Assembly (NCBI GenBank): GCA_014529385.2
Contig: CM043948.1
Location: 21,511,951-21,575,950, forward strand
Length of the DNA stretch: 64,000 nt
Origin: Adiantum capillus-veneris
Lineage: Eukaryota; Streptophyta; Polypodiopsida; Polypodiales; Pteridaceae
Direction: 5' to 3'
Shown: in pieces, positions 43,249-53,641 of the stretch
Position numbering within the stretch: position 1 is the first letter of the stretch
Layout: each line of letters opens with the position of its first letter
Notes under the pieces: generated by a model
Database searches by the model: none
What the model saw: only the letters and a program-made list of their open reading frames with translations
What the model was told of the DNA's origin: nothing
Translations under genes and position numbers: made by a program

Positions 43249-44274
43249 TTCCACAAAGATTCCTCAAAGATTTTCTAAAGATTCCAAATAAAGATGCTGA
43301 TGAAGTGATGAAGACGAAGATGGATGCTGCAATGTGAAGATACAAGCTCATGGACATCATCGAATATCCCGTTATTATTATTTTGAGCCATTACGGCTAC
43401 TTTTGTAATGTTTACGGGAACTTCATATTTTAAGTCGGCAATTGTATTTTGGCCAGAGATGCTTGTTGGATGAGCAAAGCCAGCTCACAGTGTTGTAATT
43501 AATCTCTATAGAAGCCTAGGGACAAATCAGGTGATTTTGGTCGGACATTAGGTTTTCTAAGGCTTAGAATATAAGCCAAAACCTAAATCTTTGTAAAGAG
43601 ACTTCTAATAATCTTATCTGCTGTGTCGTTGGGAGACTGCAAGAGAGTGAGAGAGTGTGTGTGTGTGCTACAGGAGCTACGATGGTCGGAATCGCAAACG
43701 GAGAGCACCAGTGTGTTGCCCACGAGGAGAGCTATGCGTTGATGCTTACATCACGCGCGTTTGTTTGTGTTTTGGCAGATTCACCCGCGAGCTACTTTTG
43801 AAGTTTCGGTGAGTAACTGTTGTCCGTTTTTGCATTTCAGCATATCCACGTGATCAGAGCGAGTAGAGCTACACATTAGGCACTTTAGTTTTTGAAAACG
43901 TCGACCTGCAAGAACCGGCCATACATCCTACGCGTTTTTTGCACGGAGGGTATTGGGTAGGTTTTTTTGGTCACGGACCTTAGGGAGAGTGGCCTATTGG
44001 TGTTAATAGGATATCCCTCAAGTTTCGTAACATTTCGAGAACTTCTAATGGGATTTTGGCTTGCGGTAGCATCATAGGAGACTCTCACATTCACAGAACC
44101 GATGGCATGTAGATTTGATATCTCTGTAGGAAGTAGTCATTAGTCGGTTGAGTAGAGGTTGACATCCTTTGCTTGCTTCTACGCACCTGCGGGTTGAGCT
44201 TTGTCCTTAGTTGACATTATATGTTAGGTGAGTTCTCGCTATGCTGACGTCCGTCGTGGCGTATCCGTCCAACA
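43249..44274 (+). mobile_element. 5' LTR of the gag-only element
   Basis: It matches 52614-53641. Landmarks are TTCCACAAAGATTCC, GATGCTGATGAAGTGATGAA, a GAGAGAGTGTGTGTG tract and GTTGACATTATATGTTAGGT. It ends CCAACA one base before the primer site. The first 28 bp of the LTR as seen on the right (starting TGTTGACAGG) are absent or replaced here. A weak TATA-like AATATAAG lies at 43568-43575. It holds a half of the leader palindrome (ACATCCTACGCGT, 43923-43935). Confidence 0.85.
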
Positions 44275-44275
44275 T

Positions 44276-44293
44276 TGGCACCGCTGTCGGGGA
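44276..44293 (+). promoter_or_regulatory. Primer-binding site, tRNA-Asp-like
   Basis: TGGCACCGCTGTCGGGGA follows the LTR end by one base. It differs at two positions from the site of the gypsy element at 54521, so both would use the same tRNA. Confidence 0.8.
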
Positions 44294-47291
44294 TGAGGGC
44301 CCTAAGTAGGTGACCGAGACTAGTCCTTGAGGATAGAGGTCCCTCTAGCTTGCCAGATTATATTCATTCTTTTAGATAGGATCAGAGAGTGGTGGACTCT
44401 TTTGGTCTTAGAGGGAGTCTAGGGAGCGTGTGTCGGCCTAGATCCTTCGTCTTAGGTAGTATTAGGTAGTAGTAGGTTGGGGTGTAGAGAGTAGGAGTTG
44501 GAGTGGTAGATGTGGTGGTAGGTTGACTTGAGACTTCGTGTGAGGCCAGGAAGCAACCAAGACATCAAAATCACCATCTCACATGATGAGTAAGAGTAGG
44601 GTAAGTAGGATATCTTGATTGCTGATCTAGAGTACTTTATGCATGTCTTATTTACTGTTAGGCTCATCAGAGAAGTGGAAAACGCTAAGTAGGAAAGACG
44701 GTAAGTTGTGTTTGGAAGCTGATTTGAAGTCCAAAAGTTTTTGTGATTATTGCTGAGAGCTCTACAGAGCATAGGAAATACTACTGCCAGAAAAAAATTA
44801 CATTTTAAGACAGTAGATATCCTACGCGTAGGATGTCTCCAGGGCACTTTTGGCAGGGAATTTGGGAAAATTGAGGTTACTAGTGGGTTCAGAGGGTAGG
44901 TTTTACCCTAGTAATATACTGACTTGGGCGTTTTTCCCTATTTTTGTTGACCAAAAGCCAAAAGGCGGAGTCAAAAAACGTAAAATTTCAGAAAAGGCTT
45001 AAATCGAGTGATTTTTGCATGTTTTTGCAATTGTGAAGCATACTTGCACTTGCTGAGAGCATAAGGAAGCATCAGGGACACTTCAGTCTGAAAAAATAAG
45101 CAGTAGACATCCTACGCGTAGGATGTCTACAGGGTGATCTGGGCACTTTTTTGAAAATCTGAGGTTACCAGTGTGTTTAGAAGGTAGGTTCTACCCTATT
45201 TTCGCCTGGAAAGTGGAAATTTGACCAAATTTTGACAGATCAAAGACAAAAGACGAGAATTGCCAGACATCCTACCCAAATTGTGTCCAAGGCCTAATTT
45301 TGAGACCAAACCATAGGATGACTCCAAAGGCATGTTCTAAATGTTGTATTGAGTGCATGTAATAAATTTCATCTCATTTGGGTCAGTGAAAGTGAAGATT
45401 GAACAGACTTTAGCATTTTTGACTAAAAAAGACAAGAATAGCTAGTTTTAGGGTCTTTTGACATCCAAACTTAAATCTAAGCATACCAGTGGGTTGCTGA
45501 AGACTAGGGGAATCTTTGGTCTAAGTTTGGGTTCATTCTTGGCAAAAATACATCCTACGCGTAGGATATCTACTGCATGATTTTGAGACCAAAATTCTAC
45601 TGTGACCATACCATGCTGTCATATAGCCTTAGATAAGCCTCCTAGGAAAATTTGGTCCAATTTGGAGTTGATTTGACTTGCAAATTCATCAGAATAGACA
45701 TCAGGCTTTTGGAACAGATTCTTGATCATTTGACCAACCTATAGGTGTCAGAATCAAAAAGTAAAAATAGCTGTGAGTTTAGCACATCAAGGGGAAGCTA
45801 TAGTGCAAGTTTGAGCTAAAACGGAGCAAGAAGACATCCTACGCGTAGGATGTCTCCAGGGTCATAAAGTGGTCAAAATTCTACTTTGGCCATATAGGGA
45901 GGTTCTAAGTGTCTCAAGGATTCCATAACTTTTTTCAAAAGTGAATTTGGACCTTGTTTGGCCTATTTACCAAGCAAAGACAAGAATTGCCAGACATCCT
46001 ACTCTTGAAGTGCACTAGAAGCTTATGCAACCCAAATCTTGACCTATTGGCATCCAAATTCAATTTTGAGCATACCATTGGGTTGTTGAGCACTAGGAGA
46101 ATCTTGGGATCAAGTTTGGACAAAATCTGAGAACTTAGACATCCTACGCGTAGGATGTCTCCAACTTGATTTAGGACTCCAAACCAACTTATGAGCACAC
46201 CACTGTGATCAGAACATCAAGGAGAAGCTGGGGTGAAAATTTCAAGTCATTCTGAGCAAAAAGACATCCTACACATAGGATGTCTTAAGGCCATTTTTAG
46301 GTCCAAATAAAATTCTGATCATACCATTGTGTTGCTAGACTTAAGGGGAGTCTCTGGACCAAATTTTGTTCAATTTTGAGCATATAGACATCCTACGCGT
46401 AGGATGTCTCCAGGCCAGTTTTAGGTACCAACTGTAATTTTGATCATACAGGGGTGTTCCCAGTGTCTCAAGGATTCCATAACTTTTTTCAAAAGTGAAT
46501 TTGGACTCATTTTGACCATTCTAAACTGCATTTCACTGTTTTGGCCATAACTTTCACAAACGGTATCGGATCAGAAAAGTTTTTATATCAAAATGTAGCT
46601 TGAGAGTGACTCTACAGATCTTAGAGAAAAACATGAACTAAATGGTTACCGTTGGGACCATTATTTAGTTCAATTTTGAAAAAAACATCGTTTAAGGCCT
46701 CAAAATGCATCCGGAAGTGAAGAGTGTCTAAAACCAACAGTTCGAAAGAATTGTGAGAAAACGGTCACGGTTTTGAAGATTGCTAAGTTAGTAGATTGAA
46801 ATTATCGTTTGGAAAAACCATTGGTCACTCGCTGGAAGGTGCTCAAGACACAAGTGTGGCTGTCAAGGGTACATCAAGAATTTTTGCATTCATTGTGAAA
46901 AAGTTTTCCAGCTAAATAGAATTTTGCAGATTGTGTGCTAAAGTGAACACAGGTTAGCTCAACTCAAGAACCACTACGAAGGGAGCAGTCGTTGCAGTGT
47001 AGTGGTAAGTTGCATAACTTATCACAGTGCTTCCACTAGATCGAGGCCTGCTAAAAAGCTCTAGGAAAAGCAAGCAGCCAGACAAGACAGTATCAACCTT
47101 GGCAAGCAAGGGAGCTAAGAAGTTCAAGCAAAGCCCAGTTCAGAAAACTCAGAGATTAAGACATCCACAAAAATTGAAGTACCTCAAGCGAAAAAGACCG
47201 ACACAAGGGTGCTAATAATTTTTATTATCATTGAGGCAAGCAATTAGAGCTATCACTGAACAGGTACAACAAGGGAGTCAAGACGAAAGCA
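44294..47291 (+). other. Long non-coding leader of the gag-only element
   Basis: About 3 kb between primer site and first ORF, without coding sense. Its middle part (44750-46410) is made of degenerate repeats, with phrases such as CATACCATTGGGTTGTTGAG and AAGACAAGAATTGCCAGACA recurring at shifted spacing, and it carries the palindrome array. Leaders of this length are where packaging and dimerisation signals sit in retroelements (general knowledge). Confidence 0.75.
44816..46409. repeat. Array of seven palindromes centred on ACGCGT
   Basis: The core ACATCCTACGCGTAGGATGT is its own reverse complement. Copies: 44816-44839 (one arm change), 45103-45130 (28 bp, perfect), 45548-45571 (imperfect arm), 45832-45855 (24 bp, perfect), 46137-46160 (perfect), 46262-46285 (centre ACACAT) and 46386-46409 (perfect). 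Half copies lie at 45265 and 45992. Centres are 289, 443, 284, 305, 125 and 124 bp apart. As RNA each gives a stem of about 10 bp capped by a self-complementary CGCG loop. Sequence between copies is only loosely repeated, so the palindrome is the best-conserved part. Confidence 0.9.
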
Positions 47292-47989
47292 ATGGCGTCT
47301 CAAAGGAATCAGACTAGTCAGGAAGAAGCTTCAAGTACATCCACAGAAATTACAAGAGAGCAAATTTGGATCTATGTGATTGGATACTACAAAGGACTGC
47401 CATGCTATGAGGATGACAATCAGAATTTGTACATCAAGACAAAGAAAGATACAGAGGAAACTCGGACATCTCAATATGTGGAAGTTGAAACAACGAAGAA
47501 TGTACTACACCCACATCCAGATTTCATGGAAGACTGTCTGGGATCAATTACATGAGGCATGGAAAATACATCGACAATGAGATAGAAATGTTGTACAAGA
47601 ATCAACTTACAGAACTCTACGCATATCCTCCAAGTATTTTTCTGTACAAAGCACAAGATGGAAAACGGAAAATTGGTACCCTCTATGGAGATGAAGATGG
47701 TAGATACTACAGGGCTGTCACAAGTCAGGAAGTTCCTGTAGAAAACAATCATTACTTTACAGCAGAAGCATTTGGATCAAGAGGAGAAGACTACATGTCT
47801 AAAGGTGGTAATGTATACCATCTCGTCATGGGTTTACCTCTAACTACGCACTTGGAAGAGTTAACAACGACAATTGTCAATACACACCACATGACACACA
47901 ACAAGGCACAACATGGAAAGACACGACACAAGTCTTGTGCCCCGCACCAGCACAAGACAAAGCTCAAACACACCAAATTGCACAAATAG
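47292..47989 (+). pseudogene. Gag-side ORF 1 of the gag-only element, one frameshift
   Basis: ATG 47292 opens 87 codons (MASQRNQTSQEEASSTSTEI). The sense continues in another frame at about 47552-47989, so one frameshift near 47555 splits a protein of about 230 residues. Two copies of a short aromatic module are visible: IWIYVIGYYKGLPCYEDDNQ, then KIGTLYGDEDGRYYRAVTSQ. The last 35 residues are His/Lys-rich and repetitive. No known domain is recognised. By position this is the N-terminal part of a gag-like precursor. Confidence 0.5.
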
Positions 47990-48102
47990 GGAAGTTGTCG
48001 TAAGTACCTGCTATGAAGATATCACAACTTTAAAAAGAACTAGCTTGGTCTCAAGAGCTACTTAACAAAGCACAAGAAGTCATATCATCAGGCATTAAAC
48101 AC

Positions 48103-49962
48103 ATGCTAGCATCAGATATGAAACCCTCTTGGATGGGGGGAGTTCAAACTCAACAAAGAGACCCCATCTCTTCAAGAGTGGGATTAAGAAGTCCAGTTTT
48201 ACAAGAAGTAGTGTCCTTTTCAGGAGTCCAAGTGGAATTTCAAGAAGCATTGGAAGATGTCGAGCCGGAGGAGAGAGCACTAGAAATTCACAATGCCCAA
48301 TGTAGAAGGTCAGGTCAAGATGTCATTGTGGTCGACAAATACGATAGGCACCATGAAATAGCCGATGTGAAAAATATGGATGAGTTTAGCAATTGTGGGC
48401 AACCTGTGAGTCACATACTTGGACCCCGTCCAAAAGCACCATCAAGGGAAACGAAAAACAAAGATTTGGTTCAATCTTCACCCTCGGTGCAGAACTCGCC
48501 AAAATCAACTCGGAAACATAGCCCTAAGGCTATGCAGAAGCCTCACGTCAAAGACCATATACTGATGGAAGAATTAGCATTACAATTGCTAGAAAGCATG
48601 GATAGTGATTTGATCTTGTATGCAAGCAATAATGGAAGCTATTTTCAGCTTCTCAAGGACAATACGATGAAGGATAAAGAGACGAAGCCAGTGGATACAC
48701 CTAAGTCAGTCATAATCTACAGGTTCATGCATGCAAAGAAGAGGTCATATTTGTATCTAGATACCACAGGAAACCATTATCAGCAGTATTATGGAGAGCT
48801 GCCTCGTCCAAAGGGTGCACATGTTGAGATAACAACATATTGCGACCAATGTGCCATTGGTCATTTAGTGAAGGAGTGCCCAGCAAAGCTCTACATGGAA
48901 AAGAAGAAGCAACAAGCCAAAAGCAAAGTTCAGACAGTGACAACAAGGGAACGGAAGCAACAATCCCCAACAAGATCTCCGAAAAAGAAGCAGATCTTGT
49001 TGCAAAGCACAAAAGATAGGCTCAAGACACAATTGCTTGAAGTCAAGGGTGTCAACGACATTATCATAGAGAATCAGGCTTTCAAAAAAGATCAATTGAA
49101 TCAGCTGATTCAAGATCGTTTAAGGAACCTCAGTGAGGACAAGTCAAAGCATCCACAAGGTGATGAAGATGAAGCTCGTAGTTCAAGGTTCGAGAGCAAA
49201 AGAAGCCAAGATTCTGACGATAGTGAGCCAACACAAGAAGAGGTGGTAGAGGTAACAAAAAATCGTAGTGCCACGTCACAAGTGGAAGACATGCAAATAG
49301 AATCAATGGATGAAGCTGAAAGTCTACCAAATAAATTCTCTACTGTGGACTCTTCACTGGTGATTGAAAAAATCAAAGAGTATGAGAAGCTAAAAGAAGA
49401 TGTAACTGAAGACATAGAATGCACAGAAGAACAGGAAATGACTGAGTCCAAGATTGACTACCAAGGACAAGCAATACAGTATATGAATGAATATTTTCAA
49501 GAAGAGACTCTACAAAAACCCATGGAACAATGGAAACCAAAGGCCACGGTGACCATTGCATCAGAAGAAGAGAGTCAACCTCAACATCCTGATACACAAG
49601 CTTCAAAACATTTCCAAGAAGAAAAGTCACAATTGAATGACCTTCAAGTGCTAGAAAAATTAAATAGTGACAGAGAGCTTCTGATATCAAGAATCAAGGC
49701 GTCACAGTCAGAAACTAGCAATGAACACCAACAAGTAGCTACAACAGAAGATAGTAAGCACTTGGGACATGCTACGACCAATCAAATGACAAAGAAGTTC
49801 AACATACAAGAGGATGACAAAGCCTTCAAGGCACAAAAGTCCAAGAAAAGTACCGAAAGCAATGAGGACATCAGGGACTTGGCAGCCAACAAGAAGATTA
49901 AATTCTCGTTGGATGTGCATGAGAAACTGAAATTCAATTTTACAGCAGCAGAGATAGATTGA
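48103..49962 (+). CDS. Gag-like protein with zinc knuckle (619 aa), non-autonomous element
   Basis: An uninterrupted frame from ATG 48103. Residues 60-245 repeat an aromatic module (DVIVVDKYDRHHEIADVKN; SDLILYASNNGSYFQLLKD; YLYLDTTGNHYQQYYGELP). A zinc knuckle follows at residues 247-259 (CDQCAIGHLVKEC, a CX2CX3HX4C variant). Residues 270-619 are rich in Lys, Glu, Gln and Ser with coiled-coil stretches (EKIKEYEKLKEDVTEDIE). A knuckle in a frame between LTR, primer site and polypurine tract marks it as a nucleocapsid-type gag product. No protease, reverse transcriptase or integrase is found anywhere in the element, so it would need enzymes from elsewhere. The C-terminal extension is unlike common gag proteins. 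It is probably in one original frame with the next ORF. Confidence 0.65.
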   Translation: MLASDMKPSWMGGVQTQQRDPISSRVGLRSPVLQEVVSFSGVQVEFQEALEDVEPEERALEIHNAQCRRSGQDVIVVDKYDRHHEIADVKNMDEFSNCGQPVSHILGPRPKAPSRETKNKDLVQSSPSVQNSPKSTRKHSPKAMQKPHVKDHILMEELALQLLESMDSDLILYASNNGSYFQLLKDNTMKDKETKPVDTPKSVIIYRFMHAKKRSYLYLDTTGNHYQQYYGELPRPKGAHVEITTYCDQCAIGHLVKECPAKLYMEKKKQQAKSKVQTVTTRERKQQSPTRSPKKKQILLQSTKDRLKTQLLEVKGVNDIIIENQAFKKDQLNQLIQDRLRNLSEDKSKHPQGDEDEARSSRFESKRSQDSDDSEPTQEEVVEVTKNRSATSQVEDMQIESMDEAESLPNKFSTVDSSLVIEKIKEYEKLKEDVTEDIECTEEQEMTESKIDYQGQAIQYMNEYFQEETLQKPMEQWKPKATVTIASEEESQPQHPDTQASKHFQEEKSQLNDLQVLEKLNSDRELLISRIKASQSETSNEHQQVATTEDSKHLGHATTNQMTKKFNIQEDDKAFKAQKSKKSTESNEDIRDLAANKKIKFSLDVHEKLKFNFTAAEID

Positions 49963-50193
49963 ACTGCCATGACTAATGTCATGTATTATGGGCTGTGGTT
50001 ACTTCTAGGTAAGCCAGAACTGTATGAAATCTAGGTACATGTTCCTATATCACATGGAATAGCTGTCACAAGTTTAGGGATTGCAGAAGCTACCCTTAAA
50101 CTACGGTCAAAGGTAATCAAAGACAAATTCCTAGTGGTGGATTCCTCCAAAATGAATACACATTTGATTTTGTCCAAGCACTAGGCAAAAACA

Positions 50194-51243
50194 TTGGCAG
50201 AAGAACCTGAATTTTTAACAATGGTCATCACGACTAGCTCTCAAGAAATCCAGCCTACTACTGCTCCAAGATTATCGGCTTCCGACAAAGGCAAAGCCAA
50301 AATGAGCCCACAAATGTCCTACCAACAGAAGCAGCCCCTTAAATCACAGTCTTCAATCCAGCCCCAAAAAGTTCAGGACAGAGCTTCAACATCAGCTGAC
50401 CATATGCTTCCACATGAAAGACAGACTCCAAAGAAAGTCTTTCAACCAAAATACCCTACACTGCGAGATCATCGATATCGTCGACAAAAATCTTCAAAGG
50501 TCTACATTAAACCAAAAGAAATAAAGTTCAAGGATCCAAGATGGATAAATGATCCTAGACAATTGACGAAAGGTAAACACATGGGATGGATAGCCTCCCA
50601 CTACAACTTAGCGGAGCAAGGCTATTATGAGGGTCAAAAGAAACTTTGGTTACCAAAACCACAGACCTCGGCTTATGTGGTGGATAAAGGTTTCAAAAAG
50701 CGTCCCCAAAAGCAACAAAGCTCATATTTATATCGCCAAAGGAAACCAACCAACAAGGCTCGCCAAAGGGATGCAGGAAATTTCAAATCCAACTGGCCTT
50801 CATACCAACATAGGACTTCATCCATAAATAATCCCAAAAATGGCACTCTTGTACATCTCAATACGACATCAAAAACATCATGGGAAGTGCCATCTACAAT
50901 TCTTCAAGCACAAGGTTACTATCAAGGAAATCAAAGAATCTGGCTACCAAAGATGCCAGGTGAACATTCTTCAATCCGACGACTTCAGCTTGAAGATAAT
51001 CGCAATTTCACGAAAGGAAAAATCAAGGACAATGTCATAGTCCAAGCAAAGGATATCTGCAAAGACACGCTAATCACACGATGCAGATACAAATGGGTGC
51101 CAAAAGAACCACACATACCAGAGAAGATTGAAGTCATCTCTAGCTCTCAAGAAATGTCAAGACATGATAGGCAAAGTGTTACGGAGAATGGGCGAGCCAA
51201 TCTTCTCAACCAAGGGACCAACAACAACAAAAAGAAATTTTGA
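50194..51243 (+). CDS. Basic repeat protein (349 codons), non-autonomous element
   Basis: It is in the same reading phase as the 619-aa ORF, about 230 bases downstream with stops between. The nominal start at 50194 is a TTG; the first ATG is at 50221. The protein is very basic with no acidic domain. A motif appears twice and once more in part: QGYYEGQKKLWLPKPQ (residue about 145), QGYYQGNQRIWLPKMP (about 245) and CRYKWVPKEP (about 300). The remainder is Gln/Lys/Ser-rich linker. I do not recognise a named domain. A nucleic-acid-binding gag C-terminus is the most economical reading. The continuous frame argues for fairly recent function, but its missing ATG context argues for decay. Confidence 0.5.
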   Translation: MAEEPEFLTMVITTSSQEIQPTTAPRLSASDKGKAKMSPQMSYQQKQPLKSQSSIQPQKVQDRASTSADHMLPHERQTPKKVFQPKYPTLRDHRYRRQKSSKVYIKPKEIKFKDPRWINDPRQLTKGKHMGWIASHYNLAEQGYYEGQKKLWLPKPQTSAYVVDKGFKKRPQKQQSSYLYRQRKPTNKARQRDAGNFKSNWPSYQHRTSSINNPKNGTLVHLNTTSKTSWEVPSTILQAQGYYQGNQRIWLPKMPGEHSSIRRLQLEDNRNFTKGKIKDNVIVQAKDICKDTLITRCRYKWVPKEPHIPEKIEVISSSQEMSRHDRQSVTENGRANLLNQGTNNNKKKF

Positions 51244-52572
51244 CAACCAAGGTCACCCAGGTATGGCAAAAGAAACCAATATTGCCAGTATGGTCCTTTA
51301 CAAATCCTCTCTTCGAGGATGGGAGTTTTGAATTTCAAAACCTATTCTTGGTCGAAAGCCCCCGAGAGTAAGTCAAGTCGCCATAAAAATCATGGCATAA
51401 GAGTCAAGAGTCGGGCAGCTAAGCCACTAAAGGAGCAAGCGTCAGACCCAAGCTTCATGTCTTAATATTTTTTGTGGTCTATGAGTCTAGATATTTAGAT
51501 TATAGCTCAAGCTGGAAGAGTTGAGCATATTGTAAAATGGAGTCGCTCATGCTGGATAGGTGAGCATAAGAGTCGAAGTCTACTATTTTAAATGGTGGAG
51601 TGGTGGAGTAGTCCAGAAAACACTCACGCACATGAACACAGTTAGGAGAGTGGAAAAAACCTTGTCGACCAAAACCCTTCTTGTGAGTAACGGCAGCTCT
51701 TGAAGTCAAATATATTTTTGCTTCTCTAGCTACGTTCACTACTAGAAGCACCCATTTAAACTCCTCTCGCACCGCATATTGTTTCCCATGCATCTATCTG
51801 TGCAAGCATATATAATGTCCCATCATTGGACATTTGCATTTGACACGATTTGTGTTCCACCCATGCACTTACACAACAAAATGATGATGACGAAGCGGTA
51901 ACAGGTTTCATCAGCATTGACTACAATAATGACTCTGACTTCAATCTACTAACACTTATCCAATGTATAGCAAGACAATAATAGTAGCCATACGGCCATA
52001 AGTACTTTAACTCAACAAAACTCGGTTACATCAAACATAAGTACATATAGCCTAACATTTAATGGTGACTAAAGGCATTTTTTTCCCACTGGGTTTTTCC
52101 CTTTAGTCTTATCCAGGTATCCAAGACCTTCATTTTGTAATATACGCCACATTTTATTTTTACTATTTTTCTTATTAAAACATAGAAAAGGAGACCAACG
52201 ACATCCCCAAACAACTACATGCTCATCAACTATAGGATCCAAGGGGAGCGGCCTAGAAAAAATTCAAAAAGGCTTCAAGTTTACAGGTGCACATGGAGGA
52301 TGACACCCAAAGAACAAACAATACAGAGCTGCCAAGATAATGACTTGCTGCAACAACAAACCTCACTCGACTTAGTCACGCTACAACAACCAATCGGAGG
52401 GGGAGAGCTATGTCTTCAACTACACTATATGTACAAGAAAAAGGTACCTCTACAACATACAAAGCATCTGGTAGAAGCAAATGCAACAACAAAAGCTTCA
52501 ACCAACACCAAAACATGAAGCACTCTCCAAGGCCACTGCAGACATAGGGTCTTGTTGGGGACGACAAGACTT
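51244..52572 (+). other. 3' non-coding part of the gag-only element
   Basis: There is no polymerase sequence. Near 52090 the phrase CCCACTGGGTTTTTCCC, common after pol in plant gypsy elements, is present. This suggests the element arose from an autonomous gypsy element by internal replacement (inference). Confidence 0.6.
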
Positions 52573-52585
52573 CGGAGGGGGAGAG
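52573..52585 (+). promoter_or_regulatory. Polypurine tract
   Basis: CGGAGGGGGAGAG sits immediately before the LTR start TGTTGACAGG. Confidence 0.85.
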
Positions 52586-53641
52586 TGTTGACAGGTCAAC
52601 CTTTCAACAACGCTTCCACAAAGATTCCATAAAGATTCCTCAAAGATTCTCTAAAGATTCCAAATAAAGATGCTGATGAAGTGATGAAGACGAATATGGA
52701 TGCTCCAATGTGAAGATACAAGCTCATGGACATCATCGAATATCCCGTTATTATTATTTTGAGCCATTATGGCTACTTTTGTAATGTTTACGCGAACTTC
52801 ATATTTTAAGTCGGCAATTGTATTTTGGCAAGAGATGCTTGTTGGATGAGCAAAGCCAGCTCACAGTGTTGTAATTAAGCTCTATAGAAGCCTAGGGACC
52901 AATCAGATCATTTTGGTCAGAAATTAGGTTTTCTAAGGCTTAGTATATAAGCCAAAACCTAAATCTTTGTAAAGAAACTTCTAATAATCTTATCTGCTGT
53001 GTCGTTGGGAGACTGCGAGAGAGCGAGAGAGAGAGAGAGAGTGTGTGTGTGTGCTACAGGAGCTACGGTGGTCGGAATCGCAAACGGAGAGCAGCAGTGT
53101 GTTGCCCATGAGGAGAGCTACGCGTTGATGCTTACATCATGCACATTCGTCTGTGTTTTGGCAGATTCACCCGCGAGCTACTTTTGGAGTTTTGGTGAGT
53201 AACTGTTGTCCGTTTTTGCATTTCAGCATATCCACGCGATCAGAGCGAGTAGAGCTACACATTAGGCACTTTCGTTTTTGGAAATGTCGACCTGCAAGAA
53301 CCAGCCAGACATCCTACGCGCTTTCTTCATGGAGGGTATTGGGTAGGTTTTCTTGGTCACGGACCTTAGGGAGAGTGGCCTATTGGTGTTGATAGGATAT
53401 CCTTCAAGTTTCGTAACGTTTCGAGAACGTCTAATGGGCTTTTGGCTTGCGGTAGCATCATAGGAGACTCTCACATTCACATAACCAATGGCATGTAGAT
53501 TTGATATCTCTATAGGAAGTAGTCATTAGTCAGTCGAGTAGAGGTTGACACCCTTTGCTTGCTTCCACGCGCCTGCGGGTTGAGCTTTGTCCTCAGTTGA
53601 CATTATATGTTAGGTGAGTTCTTGCTATGATGACATCTGTC
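52586..53641 (+). mobile_element. 3' LTR of the gag-only element, last 18 bp missing
   Basis: It starts TGTTGACAGG right after the polypurine tract and matches the left LTR from 52614 onward. The TATA box TATATAA is at 52944-52950, with (GA)n(GT)n at 53020-53054. It also holds a half palindrome (AGACATCCTACGCG, 53307-53320). Homology ends at TGTCG, 53641; the expected end (to CCAACA) is absent. Confidence 0.85.

Noticed and set aside
43213-43290. AAAGATTCC repeats as a separate tandem array
   Set aside because: Only four or five loose copies occur, and they belong to the LTR start, being present in both LTRs. They are not listed as an independent feature.
44816-46409. Regularly recurring 24-bp palindromes that could be read as a CRISPR array
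   Set aside because: Spacing is 124-443 bp and uneven, the intervening sequence is itself loosely repeated, there are no cas genes, and the setting is a plant retroelement leader.
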